In this document: positions 45,256-53,471 of the stretch, piece after piece
How positions within the stretch are numbered: position 1 is the stretch's first letter
How the letters are laid out: each line of letters opens with the position of its first letter
Assembly: GCF_000374305.1 (NCBI RefSeq)
Contig: NZ_KB894094.1
Span: forward strand, 603,077-667,076
DNA length: 64,000 nucleotides
Reading direction: 5' to 3'
Origin: Actinomadura flavalba DSM 45200
Lineage (GTDB): Bacteria; Actinomycetota; Actinomycetes; Streptosporangiales; Streptosporangiaceae
Program-made: the position numbers and the translations under genes
The notes under the pieces: model-generated
What the model saw: only the letters and a program-made list of their open reading frames with translations
Database searches by the model: none
What the model was told of the DNA's origin: nothing

Positions 45256-46547
45256 CAGGCGTCCCGGGCGGTGCGGAAGCCGGCGAAGATCTGCCGCCGG
45301 ATCGGGTAGTCCCAGTTGCGGAACGTGCCCCGGGCGCCCAGCGGGTGCGTCGCCCACGAGCCGCCGCGCAGCACCTTGTACTCGGGCCCGAAGAACACCT
45401 CGGAGTACTCCCGGTACGGGAACGCCCGGAACCCCGGATACGCGGCGAAGTCCGACGACGTCCACTCCCACACGTCACCGACCATCCGGCGCGCGCCGTA
45501 CGGCGACGCCCCGTCCGGGTAGGCGCCGTCCGACGACGGCCGCAGCGCCCGCTGGCCCAGGTTCGCGTGCCGCTCCTCGTACTCCTCGCCCCACGGGTAG
45601 CGGCGGGCGCGGCCCGCGTCGGAGTCCCAGAGGGCGGCCTTATCCCACTCGGCCTCGGTCGGCAGCCGCCGCCCGGCCCAGCGCGCGTAGGCGTCGGCCT
45701 CGTACCAGCAGACGTGCTGCACGGCCTCGTCCGGCGGGATCTCCTCGGTCCGGCCGAACCGGCGCCGCACCCAGCCGTCGCCCTCGCGCGTCCAGAACCC
45801 GGGCGCGCGCTTGCCGGACGTGGTGCGCCACTCCCAGCCCTCGGTCGTCCACCAGCGGGGCTCGCCGTAGCCGCCCGCCGCCATGAACGCACCGAACCGG
45901 GCGTTGCTGACCGGCTCGGCGTCCAGGTGGAAGGCGGGCACGTCGACGGTGTGCGCGGGGCGCTCGTTGTCCAGCGCCCACGGATCGCGGTCGGTGCCCA
46001 TCGTGAACGGCCCGCCGGGGACGAACACCTCCGCCGGGCCAGGCCGTCCGGCCCGCGCGGGCGCGCCGGGGTCGAGCAGGGCGGCGTCCGTGCGGAGCTG
46101 GTGCGTGGCGAGCATCGTCTCGTCGTGCATGTGCTCGTGCTGCACGACCATCCGGTACACGAACGCGTCCCGGGTGAGCCTGTCGTCGGTGTCGAACCGC
46201 GCGTGCTCCAGCGTGTCCAGCACCCGCGCCCGGACGGTCGCCAGGTAGGCGCGCGCCTCCTTCGGCGGCAGCAGCGGCAGCGCCGGGCGCTCGGCGCGCG
46301 GGTGCTCGAACGCGTCGTACAGCCCGTCGATCTCCGGCCGCAGCGGCTCAGCCCCCGTCGCCGCGCGCAGCAGCCACAGCTCCTCGTAGTTCCCGACGTG
46401 CGCCAGGTCCCAGACGAGCGGTGACATCAGCGGCGACACCTGCGCGGTGAGCGCCCGGTCGTCCAGCACCGACGTGGTCAGGCCGAAGCTGCGCTCGCGC
46501 ACCCGGCCCAGCTCGTCCGCGAGCAGTTCCCTGATCTGTTCGGTCAT
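45255..46547 (-). CDS. egtB: Ergothioneine sulfoxide synthase (hercynine-oxidising, iron-dependent)
   Basis: 430 residues. The N-terminal DinB-like domain carries the three-His iron site (DLAHVGNYEELWLL; QHEHMHDETMLATHQ). The C-terminal formylglycine-generating-enzyme-like domain contains GPFTMGTDRDPWALDNERPAH and YKVLRGGSWATHPLGARGTFRNWDYP. It joins hercynine to gamma-glutamylcysteine using O2, the mycobacterial-type route, consistent with EgtA and EgtC alongside. It overlaps both neighbours by one to four bases. Confidence 0.96.
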   Translation of the reverse strand: MTEQIRELLADELGRVRERSFGLTTSVLDDRALTAQVSPLMSPLVWDLAHVGNYEELWLLRAATGAEPLRPEIDGLYDAFEHPRAERPALPLLPPKEARAYLATVRARVLDTLEHARFDTDDRLTRDAFVYRMVVQHEHMHDETMLATHQLRTDAALLDPGAPARAGRPGPAEVFVPGGPFTMGTDRDPWALDNERPAHTVDVPAFHLDAEPVSNARFGAFMAAGGYGEPRWWTTEGWEWRTTSGKRAPGFWTREGDGWVRRRFGRTEEIPPDEAVQHVCWYEADAYARWAGRRLPTEAEWDKAALWDSDAGRARRYPWGEEYEERHANLGQRALRPSSDGAYPDGASPYGARRMVGDVWEWTSSDFAAYPGFRAFPYREYSEVFFGPEYKVLRGGSWATHPLGARGTFRNWDYPIRRQIFAGFRTARDA

Positions 46548-47737
46548 GACGCGACCTCCTGCATCCGTGGTGCGATGTCGTCGGCCGGGCAGCGGCCCCG
46601 TTCCACATAGCGGGCCGCGTACTCCGCGACGAGCGGGACGAGCGCGCCGCCGCGCAGCCGGGGCAGCGCCTCGATCGCCGCCGCGAAGCAGGCGCGGGCG
46701 GCCAGGGCGAGCGGCGCGTCGGTGAGGGCGTCGCGGGCCGCCTCCGACCACCGCGACGCGACCGGCGCGACGGCCTCCTCGGCCGCCGCCGATGCGGCGG
46801 GGTCGTCCAGCAGCGCCGTCGCGACCGCGACCGGCACCGGCCAGTACCGGCCCGGCAGCGCGTCGATCATCCGCAGTTCCAGCCAGCCGCGCGGGCGGAC
46901 CGGGGGGAACAGCGTGGACAGGTGGTACACCAGGTCGTCCTCGGTGGGCTCGCCGGTGGCGACCCACTCCCCGAACGTCATGCCGGGGTCTGCGAGCCAG
47001 CCGCCCTCGGCGGTGCGGCGCACCATGACGCGGGCGTCCAGCGCGTACCGCGCCCACGCCTGCGCCGGGTCGGTGTGCACGTCGCAGACCGGCAGCGTCC
47101 GGCAGGGGTCCAGGTCGGTCCAGATGCCCTGCCGGGACGAGCGCAGCCCCGTCGCCCGCCCGGACCGCACCGGCGAGTTCGCGAACGCCGCGACCAGCAC
47201 CGGGCCGAGCGCGTGCGCGAGCCACCAGCGGCGGGCCGCGTCGGCGGCGTCGGCACCGATGTCGACGCAGACCTGCACGGACGCCGTCGTGCACATCATC
47301 GCCAGGCCCGCGTCGGCGAACCCGGACGCGACGAAGTAGTCCCGCATGCAGCGGTAGCGGGGATGCTCGGCCTGGAAGCGGGGCAGCCGCAGCGGGTCGA
47401 CGCCGCGCCCGGTGAGCGTCAGCCCGGCGGGCTCCAGCGCGACGCGCAGGTGCGCGATGTCGCGGGCCAGCGCGCGGTGCAGGGTGCCGAGGTCGGCGCA
47501 GGGCGCGGAACTCAGCTCGATCTGCCCGCCGGGCTCGTAGGTGACCCGGCTGCCGCCGGGCGGGTCACCGGCCGCCGCGACGAGCGCGCGGACGCCCGCG
47601 GCGGGCACGTGCGCCGCCGGGTCGGCCGCGGCCGTCACCAACCACTCGGTCTCCGCGCCGACCGTGCCGGGCGGGCCGTTCTTGAAACACACTCCGCGGA
47701 TGTACCGGTGCACGTCGTGCACCGTGAGTCCTCGCAT
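46544..47737 (-). CDS. egtA: Glutamate-cysteine ligase for ergothioneine synthesis
   Basis: 397 residues from ATG 47737 with GGGAGAGG upstream; the frame extends 22 codons further, but the family begins here (LTVHDVHRYIRGVCFKNGP). GCS2-type ligase: VGAETEWLV, PGGQIELSSAP and MMCTTASVQVCVDIG. It makes gamma-glutamylcysteine for EgtB. It heads the operon. EgtE, the PLP lyase of the last step, is not in the window and may be encoded elsewhere. Confidence 0.94.
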   Translation of the reverse strand: MRGLTVHDVHRYIRGVCFKNGPPGTVGAETEWLVTAAADPAAHVPAAGVRALVAAAGDPPGGSRVTYEPGGQIELSSAPCADLGTLHRALARDIAHLRVALEPAGLTLTGRGVDPLRLPRFQAEHPRYRCMRDYFVASGFADAGLAMMCTTASVQVCVDIGADAADAARRWWLAHALGPVLVAAFANSPVRSGRATGLRSSRQGIWTDLDPCRTLPVCDVHTDPAQAWARYALDARVMVRRTAEGGWLADPGMTFGEWVATGEPTEDDLVYHLSTLFPPVRPRGWLELRMIDALPGRYWPVPVAVATALLDDPAASAAAEEAVAPVASRWSEAARDALTDAPLALAARACFAAAIEALPRLRGGALVPLVAEYAARYVERGRCPADDIAPRMQEVAS

Positions 47738-47815
47738 CGCCTCTCCCGGTTCGCCGGATGCCGTGACGGGACGGGAGCCTTCCCGGGTGAACCGGATCAG
47801 CAATCAGAACTTGTC

Positions 47816-47825
47816 GAGAATTCTC
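47816..47825. promoter_or_regulatory. AT-rich palindrome in the egtA/sigma-like divergent region
   Basis: GAGAATTCTC is a perfect 10-bp palindrome inside TTGTCGAGAATTCTCAAGAC, roughly midway between the two divergent starts in a 192-bp gap. It is a candidate regulator site; no -10/-35 pair could be fixed. Confidence 0.35.
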
Positions 47826-47929
47826 AAGACTTCGGGGGGAAGGTTGGCGCGGGCTTCCGGCCCTTGACCGGCTGCACTAGAGTCCCGATTCCTACCGTTT
47901 CGTCGGAGAACGCAGGGACTGGAGGTCAC

Positions 47930-49147
47930 ATGCGCGGAGACCTGGGCTCCCTCTACGACGGCAACGCCGCCCGGCTGCACGCCTACTGCTGGTCGCTGCT
48001 GGGCGACCGCGAGGCGCCCGAGGCCGTCGCCGACACCTTCGCCGCCGCCCTGCGGCACCCGCTGCGCGGCGACCGCGTCCTCTGGCTGTACGCGCTCGCG
48101 CGGTCGGCCTGCGCCGAGCGCGGCGCGTTCTCCGGCCGCCCGCCGGTGTTCGAGGCCGGCGGCACGCTGCTGCGCGCCGCCGCCGCACTGCGCGCCGACC
48201 ACCGCGAGGCCCTGCTCCTACGCGCGGGCGACTGGCTGACCGTCGCCGACACCGGCCGCGTCCTCGGCGTCGCCCCCGACACCGCCGACGCCCTCCTCCA
48301 GGCGGCCCGCGCCCGGCTGGAGCGCGGCGTGCTGGACGCCCTCATGCGCGGCGCCGCCCAGTCCGACGCCGAGCTGATCACGGCGTTCGAGAAGGGCCGC
48401 CTGCCCGAACTGCTCGCGGACCGCTCCCCGCAGGACCCGCCCGCCGGGCTGCGCGAGAAGGTCATCGCGTGGGGCGACGAGCTGCCCGCCGAGTCGCTGG
48501 CGACGCTGACCGCGCCGAACCCCCTCGTCGTCATCGGCCCGCTGCCCGAGCACAGGGCGCGGTCCAAGAAGGGCCTGGCGCGCGGCGCGGGCGCGGTCGC
48601 CGGGGTGGCCGCCTCGGTCGCCGCGACGATCGGGCTGCTGGCCGCGTGGCCGTCCGGCAAGGGCGGCGGCGGTGGCGACCTGGCCGCCATGCCGACGACG
48701 AGCGACAGCACCGGGCCTTCGGCCACCGAGCCGATCGTCCAGCGGACGTCCGCGCCGACCGAGACGCCGACGCCGAAGACGGCCGCGACGTCGCCGGCGA
48801 CCGGCCCGACGACGCAGTACGGCAGCGACCCCGCCCCGGTGATCCCGCCGTACGCGCCGCCGTACTCCGCCCCGGCCGCGCCGCCCAAGGCCGACAAGCC
48901 GAAGAAGGACAAGCCGGCGACGATCAAGCCGAGCGAGCCGGGCAAGCCGTCCCCGACGCCGCCCCCGTCCGCGACGCCCAAGCCGACGCCGCCTCCGACG
49001 ACCCCTCCCCCGACGACGCCTCCGCCGACCGAGGAGCCGCCGCCCACGGAGGAGCCGCCGCCCACCGAGACGCCCGAGCCCCCGGCCGAGACCCCGCCGC
49101 CCTCGCCCGACCCGACGACGCCCGAACCGTCGCCGAGCGGCGAGTAG
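47930..49147 (+). CDS. Membrane-anchored sigma-70 region-4-like protein with Pro/Thr-rich extracellular tail
   Basis: 405 residues; the ATG has GGAGGTCAC directly upstream. Residues 1-140 resemble a degraded ECF sigma factor: a region-2-like start (LYDGNAARLHAYCWSLLGDREAPEAVADTF) and a region-4 HTH (RAGDWLTVADTGRVLGVAPDTADALLQAARARL). Residues ~216-240 form one transmembrane helix, and the rest (245-405) is Pro/Thr/Glu repeats such as PPPTEEPPPTEEPPPTE, predicted outside the membrane. It looks like a sigma-factor/anti-sigma hybrid that could tether transcription control to the envelope. No separate anti-sigma gene is adjacent. Confidence 0.75.
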   Translation: MRGDLGSLYDGNAARLHAYCWSLLGDREAPEAVADTFAAALRHPLRGDRVLWLYALARSACAERGAFSGRPPVFEAGGTLLRAAAALRADHREALLLRAGDWLTVADTGRVLGVAPDTADALLQAARARLERGVLDALMRGAAQSDAELITAFEKGRLPELLADRSPQDPPAGLREKVIAWGDELPAESLATLTAPNPLVVIGPLPEHRARSKKGLARGAGAVAGVAASVAATIGLLAAWPSGKGGGGGDLAAMPTTSDSTGPSATEPIVQRTSAPTETPTPKTAATSPATGPTTQYGSDPAPVIPPYAPPYSAPAAPPKADKPKKDKPATIKPSEPGKPSPTPPPSATPKPTPPPTTPPPTTPPPTEEPPPTEEPPPTETPEPPAETPPPSPDPTTPEPSPSGE

Positions 49148-49218
49148 ACGTCCGGCTCCGGCCGTCTTCTGACAGATTCGGTTACTCGAAGTTGACCTGT
49201 GCGAATTAGGCTGTCTGC

Positions 49219-49863
49219 ATGATCGCGAGTGAACCCTCCCTCGGGAAGAACGAGGCGCCTCCCACCGGAAAGCGGGAGCGGAAGAAGCAGCTGACCCGGG
49301 AGAACCTGGTCGACGCCGCCTTCACCCTCTTCGACGCCAAGGGCTACGACGCCACGACGGTCGACGAGATCGCCGACGCCGCCGGGGTGTCGGCCCGCAC
49401 GTTCTTCCGGTACTTCGGTTCCAAGGAGGAGGTCGCGCTGACCTTCCAGGCGGAGCAGAAGGACGTCACGCTCACGGCCATCGCCAACCGCCCGCGCGAG
49501 GAGCCCGTCTTCACCGCCGCCCGCCGGGGCATCGTCACGGTCACCCGCGCCTACGAGCGCGGCGAGCTCGGCTTCGACCACTTCCGGTACGCGTGCCTGC
49601 TGCGGATGCTCGACGAGAGCCCGACCCTGCTGGCCGCGAGCCTCCAGAACGCCCAGACCCTGCTCCGCGAGACGGCCGAGATCGTCGCGGGCCGCACCGG
49701 CGCCGACCCCGACACCGACATCGGGCCCCATGTCCAGGCGTCCTGCATCGTGAGCACCTTCCAGGCCGCGATGGTCGTCGTCCGTAACGGCGGCATGTCC
49801 TACACGGTCCTGTCCGACGCGCTCGACGAGGCCTTCGCCAGCCTGGAGGACGCCACCGGCTAG
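49219..49863 (+). CDS. TetR-family transcriptional regulator
   Basis: 214 residues. N-terminal HTH: LTRENLVDAAFTLFDAKGYDATTVDEIADAAGVSARTFFRYFGSKEEV. The C-terminal ligand domain is undefined. There is no Shine-Dalgarno sequence; TAGGCT (49207-49212) lies seven bases before the ATG, so a leaderless transcript is likely. It converges with the igr-like operon, overlapping the Ltp2-like 3' end by four bases. Any link to that operon is only positional. Confidence 0.88.
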   Translation: MIASEPSLGKNEAPPTGKRERKKQLTRENLVDAAFTLFDAKGYDATTVDEIADAAGVSARTFFRYFGSKEEVALTFQAEQKDVTLTAIANRPREEPVFTAARRGIVTVTRAYERGELGFDHFRYACLLRMLDESPTLLAASLQNAQTLLRETAEIVAGRTGADPDTDIGPHVQASCIVSTFQAAMVVVRNGGMSYTVLSDALDEAFASLEDATG

Positions 49864-51023
49864 CCGGTGCCGAGGACGAGGCCGCTGGTGGGGACTCCGG
49901 TGCCGGCGGTGACGAGGACGTGCTCGACGTCGGCCACCTGGTTGGCGGCGGTGCCGCGGAGCTGGCGGACGGCCTCGGCGATGCCGTTCATGCCGTGGAT
50001 GTACGCCTCGCCGAGCTGCCCGCCGTGCGGGTTGACCGGGAGGCGGCCGTCGAGTTCGATGCCGCCGTCGGCGACGTAGCCGGGGGCCTCGCCGCGTCCG
50101 CAGAAGCCGAGTTCTTCGAGCTGCATGAGGACGAACGGCGTGAAGTGGTCGTAGAGGATGCCCACGTGGACGTCGCCGGGCGTCAGGCCGGACTGCTTCC
50201 AGAGCCGGGTGCCGACCGTGTTCATCGCCGGGAGCGCGGCCAGGTCGCCGGTGTAGTAGCCGAACATCATCATCTGCCCGGGGCCGGTGCCCTGCGCGGC
50301 GGCGCGGATCACCGCGGGCGGGTGCGGCAGGTCGCGGGCGCGCTCGGGCGTGGTGACGACGAGCGCGACGCCGCCGTCCGATTCCTGGCAGCAGTCCAGC
50401 AGGTGCAGCGGGTCCACGATCCAGCGGGACGCCTGGTGCTCCTCCAGCGTGATGGGCCGCCCGTGGAACCACGCCTTCGGGTTGGTGGCGGCGTGCCGCC
50501 GCATCGCGACGGCGACGCGGCCGAAGTCCTCGCTGGTGGCGCCGTGGTCGTGCATGTAGCGGCGCGCCTGCATCGCGACCCACGCGGCGGGCGTCGCGAA
50601 TCCGAACGGCAGGTGCCAGGAGAACTCCAGCCCGGTCGAGTCGGCCCGCGACGACGCCCCGGCCTGCCCGAACCGGTGCCCGGACCGCTCGTTGAACGCC
50701 CGGTAGCAGACGACGACGTCGGCCTGCCCGGTCGCGACGGCCATCGCGGCGTGCGCGACGGTGCCGCAGGCGGCGCCGCCGCCGTAGTCGACGCGGGAGA
50801 AGAACCGCAGCGCGTCGATGCCCAGTTCGCGCTGGACGGCGATCTCGGCGCTGGCGTCGGCGGTGAACGTGACGAGGCCGTCCACGTCGGCGGGGGTGAG
50901 GCCCGCGTCGTGGATCGCGGCCAGGCACGCTTCGGCGGCGAGCCGGAGTTCCGAGCGGCCGGACTCCTTGGAGAACTCGGTGGCGCCGATCCCGGCGATG
51001 GCCGCGCGTCCGGACAGCGTCAT
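49860..51023 (-). CDS. Ltp2-like thiolase-superfamily aldolase (steroid side-chain lyase)
   Basis: 387 residues; lipid-transfer-protein/thiolase fold (AIAGIGATEFSKESGRSELRLAAEACLAAI, DYGGGAACGTVAHAAMAVATG, LPVNPHGGQLGEAYIHGMNGIAEAVRQLRG). In cholesterol degradation Ltp2, in complex with the DUF35 part of ChsH2, removes propionyl-CoA from the steroid by retro-aldol cleavage. Here the DUF35 partner is the adjacent upstream gene, overlapping by four bases. This supports the Ltp2 reading over a generic acetyl-CoA acetyltransferase. Confidence 0.82.
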   Translation of the reverse strand: MTLSGRAAIAGIGATEFSKESGRSELRLAAEACLAAIHDAGLTPADVDGLVTFTADASAEIAVQRELGIDALRFFSRVDYGGGAACGTVAHAAMAVATGQADVVVCYRAFNERSGHRFGQAGASSRADSTGLEFSWHLPFGFATPAAWVAMQARRYMHDHGATSEDFGRVAVAMRRHAATNPKAWFHGRPITLEEHQASRWIVDPLHLLDCCQESDGGVALVVTTPERARDLPHPPAVIRAAAQGTGPGQMMMFGYYTGDLAALPAMNTVGTRLWKQSGLTPGDVHVGILYDHFTPFVLMQLEELGFCGRGEAPGYVADGGIELDGRLPVNPHGGQLGEAYIHGMNGIAEAVRQLRGTAANQVADVEHVLVTAGTGVPTSGLVLGTG

Positions 51024-52288
51024 GGGTGCGGCTCCTTGAACCGGACGGTCGCGGTGACGTGGTCGCCGAGGGAGACCAGGCCGCGGACCGTGTACGTGCC
51101 GTCGGCGGCGGGGCCGCCGGTGAGGGTGAGGGTGTCGCCCGCGTAGGCGGGGGCGCCGAGGCGGACGGCGATGGACGCGAGTTCCGCGCCGGGTTCCCGT
51201 TCCAGTGCGTAGCGCTGGACGAGACCGATCGTGGTGAGGATGTTGAGGAAGATGTCCTGCGACCCCTGCGCCCGCGCGAGGGCGGGGTCGTGGTGGACGG
51301 GCGTGTGGTCGCGGGTCGCCAGGGCGGTCGCGATGACGAACGTCGGGGTGAGCGCGATGTCGAGCCCCTCGGGGCGCGGGGCGGGCGGCTCGGGGTCGGG
51401 GGCGTCCAGCGGGGTCCACTGCGGGAGGACGAGGTCGTCGTCCATCCGCTCGAAGACCAGCCGGACGGGCATTCCGACGTGCACGTCGGCGGGGTCGCAG
51501 CCGTTGACGTTCCCGACGATCCGGACGCCCTCGTCCAGTTCGACGACGGCGACGACGTACGGCGGGGTGCGGCCGGGGACGGGCGGGTGGTGGTGGACGA
51601 CGTAGCTGTGCACGGTCCCGCGTCCGGCGGCGACGACGTGGTCCCGCTCGACCGAGTGGCATTCCGGGCACATCGGGCCGGGCGGGTGGCGGAGGGCGGC
51701 GCAGTCGGCGCACTTCTGGACGCGCAGCTCCCCGGCGTCCACGCCGTCCCAGAAGAACCGCGTGTCGGGGCCGATGGCGGGCCGCAGCGGATACCGGCCG
51801 CCGGACGGGCGGCGCGGCGCCCCGCGCGGCCGGAACTTCAGGACGCGGAACAGCATCTCCGCGACCCGTGCGCCGTCCTCGTCCCACCAGCTCTGGAACC
51901 AGGTGACGAAGTACCCCTCGCCCATCGCCGTCTTCTTGGGCCCGGTGACACCGCCGAACCGCATCGTGGACCGCAGCGCCTCCCCGACCCGGACGTACCG
52001 GTCGTAGGTCTGGTCGCAGTTGGTCGCGACGACGCCGGTGAAGCCCGCGCCGTCGAGCAGCCGCAGCGGCTCGTCCGCGATCGACCCGGCCCTGGCCGCG
52101 CCGAGGCCCGGCATCGACCAGACCTGGATCATCGCCGGGGGCGCCAGCTCCGACCAGTCGCCGGTGTCACCGAGCGCCTGCGTCCAGTTGCGGATCATCG
52201 CGGCGTTCACCGGGTCCGGGCAGGGCACCCCGGGCCGGTCCCCGAGCGCGGCGAGGCGTTCCGCCAGCGCCGTCAGTTCGTCGTGCAC
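51020..52288 (-). CDS. MaoC-DUF35-MaoC fusion: ChsH2-ChsH1-like enoyl-CoA hydratase with aldolase partner domain
   Basis: 422 residues; the GTG has GAGGAGG upstream. Three parts: an N-terminal MaoC-like half (1-150; GGVTGPKKTAMGEGYFVTWF), a DUF35 zinc-ribbon/OB domain (~170-290; zinc Cys in CADC and CPEC), and a C-terminal active MaoC half (~300-422) with the hydratase-2 motif TRDHTPVHHDP (Asp327, His332). In mycobacteria these are two proteins, ChsH2 (MaoC-DUF35) and ChsH1 (MaoC). Here they form one chain. It would hydrate the steroid C22 enoyl-CoA and hand the product to the Ltp2-like aldolase. Confidence 0.85.
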   Translation of the reverse strand: MHDELTALAERLAALGDRPGVPCPDPVNAAMIRNWTQALGDTGDWSELAPPAMIQVWSMPGLGAARAGSIADEPLRLLDGAGFTGVVATNCDQTYDRYVRVGEALRSTMRFGGVTGPKKTAMGEGYFVTWFQSWWDEDGARVAEMLFRVLKFRPRGAPRRPSGGRYPLRPAIGPDTRFFWDGVDAGELRVQKCADCAALRHPPGPMCPECHSVERDHVVAAGRGTVHSYVVHHHPPVPGRTPPYVVAVVELDEGVRIVGNVNGCDPADVHVGMPVRLVFERMDDDLVLPQWTPLDAPDPEPPAPRPEGLDIALTPTFVIATALATRDHTPVHHDPALARAQGSQDIFLNILTTIGLVQRYALEREPGAELASIAVRLGAPAYAGDTLTLTGGPAADGTYTVRGLVSLGDHVTATVRFKEPHP

Positions 52289-52297
52289 GCGGCCTCC

Positions 52298-53470
52298 TCA
52301 GCGGGGCGCCCGGGGCAGCCCGAGCCCGATCATGGCGATCAGCTCGCGCTGCACCTCGTTGACGCCGCCGCCGAACGTCAGGACGAGCGCGCCCTTGACG
52401 CCGTGGTCGAGCCGGTCGATGAACGCGGCGGTGACCGGATCGCCCGGATCGCCGTGCCGGGCCAGGACGTCCCCGACGATCCGGCCCACGTCCTGCATCC
52501 GCTCCGAGCCGTAGATCTTGGTGGCGGACGCGTCGGCGGCGCCGAGCCAGCCCAGGTCCATGTTGGCGGCGACCTGCCAGTTCAGCAGTTCGTTGACGCG
52601 CAGGTACGCGTACACGCGCGCGACGGCGCGGCGGACGTCCGGGACGTCGATGAGCGGGCGCCCGTCGCGGCCCTCGGTGGTGCGCGCCCAGGCGGCGAAC
52701 CGGTCGTAGGTGTGGCCGATGTTGCCCGCCGGGCCGAGCGTCACGCGTTCGTGGTTGAGCTGGTTGACGATGAGGTCCCAGCCCTTGTTCTCCTCACCGA
52801 TGAGCAGGTCGGCGGGGACGCGGACGTCCTGGTAGTAGGTCGAGTTGGTGTGGTGGCGGCCGTCCATCGTGACGATCGGCGTCCAGGAGTAGCCCGGGTC
52901 GGCGCAGTCCACGATGAGCATCGAGATGCCCTTGTGCTTCTTGGCGCCGGGGTCGGTGCGGGCCGCCATCCAGATGTAGTCGGCGTAGTGGGCGCCGGAG
53001 GTGAAGATCTTCTGGCCGTTGACGACGTAGTGGTCGCCGTCGCGGACGGCCGTGGTGCGCAGCGACGCCAGGTCGGTGCCCGCCTCCGGCTCGCTGTAGC
53101 CGATCGCGAAGTGGCACTCCCCCGCCAGGATCTTCGGCAGGAAGCGCTTCTTGTGCTCCTCGGTGCCGTACTGGAGGATCGTCGGCGCGACCGAGTTCAG
53201 CGTGATGATCGGGTACGGGACCTCGGCGCGGGCGATCTCGTTGGCGAAGATCTGCTGCTCCATCGGGCCGAAGCCGCGCCCGCCGTACTCCTCCGGCAGC
53301 GCGACGCCGAGCATGCCGTCGGCGCCGAGGCGGCGGCAGTGCGCCATGTAGGCGGTGCCGAACGGGTCGTCGGCGATGCCCGCGCGCTGCTCGTCGGTGA
53401 GGCAGGCGGCGAAGTAGCCGCGCAGCTCGTCGCGGAGCCGCTTCTGGTCGGGCGTCAGGTCGATGAACAT
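52298..53470 (-). CDS. Acyl-CoA dehydrogenase, FadE29/ChsE2-like subunit
   Basis: 390 residues; acyl-CoA dehydrogenase fold with FAD/substrate motifs FAIGYSEPEAGTDLASLRTTAVRDGDHYVVNGQKIFTSG and the C-terminal QDVGRIVGDVLARHGDPGDP. In steroid side-chain degradation, ChsE1 and ChsE2 form an alpha2beta2 enzyme. Two consecutive unequal ACAD genes here fit that. This gene starts one base after the other ACAD gene ends. Confidence 0.88.
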   Translation of the reverse strand: MFIDLTPDQKRLRDELRGYFAACLTDEQRAGIADDPFGTAYMAHCRRLGADGMLGVALPEEYGGRGFGPMEQQIFANEIARAEVPYPIITLNSVAPTILQYGTEEHKKRFLPKILAGECHFAIGYSEPEAGTDLASLRTTAVRDGDHYVVNGQKIFTSGAHYADYIWMAARTDPGAKKHKGISMLIVDCADPGYSWTPIVTMDGRHHTNSTYYQDVRVPADLLIGEENKGWDLIVNQLNHERVTLGPAGNIGHTYDRFAAWARTTEGRDGRPLIDVPDVRRAVARVYAYLRVNELLNWQVAANMDLGWLGAADASATKIYGSERMQDVGRIVGDVLARHGDPGDPVTAAFIDRLDHGVKGALVLTFGGGVNEVQRELIAMIGLGLPRAPR

Positions 53471-53471
53471 G

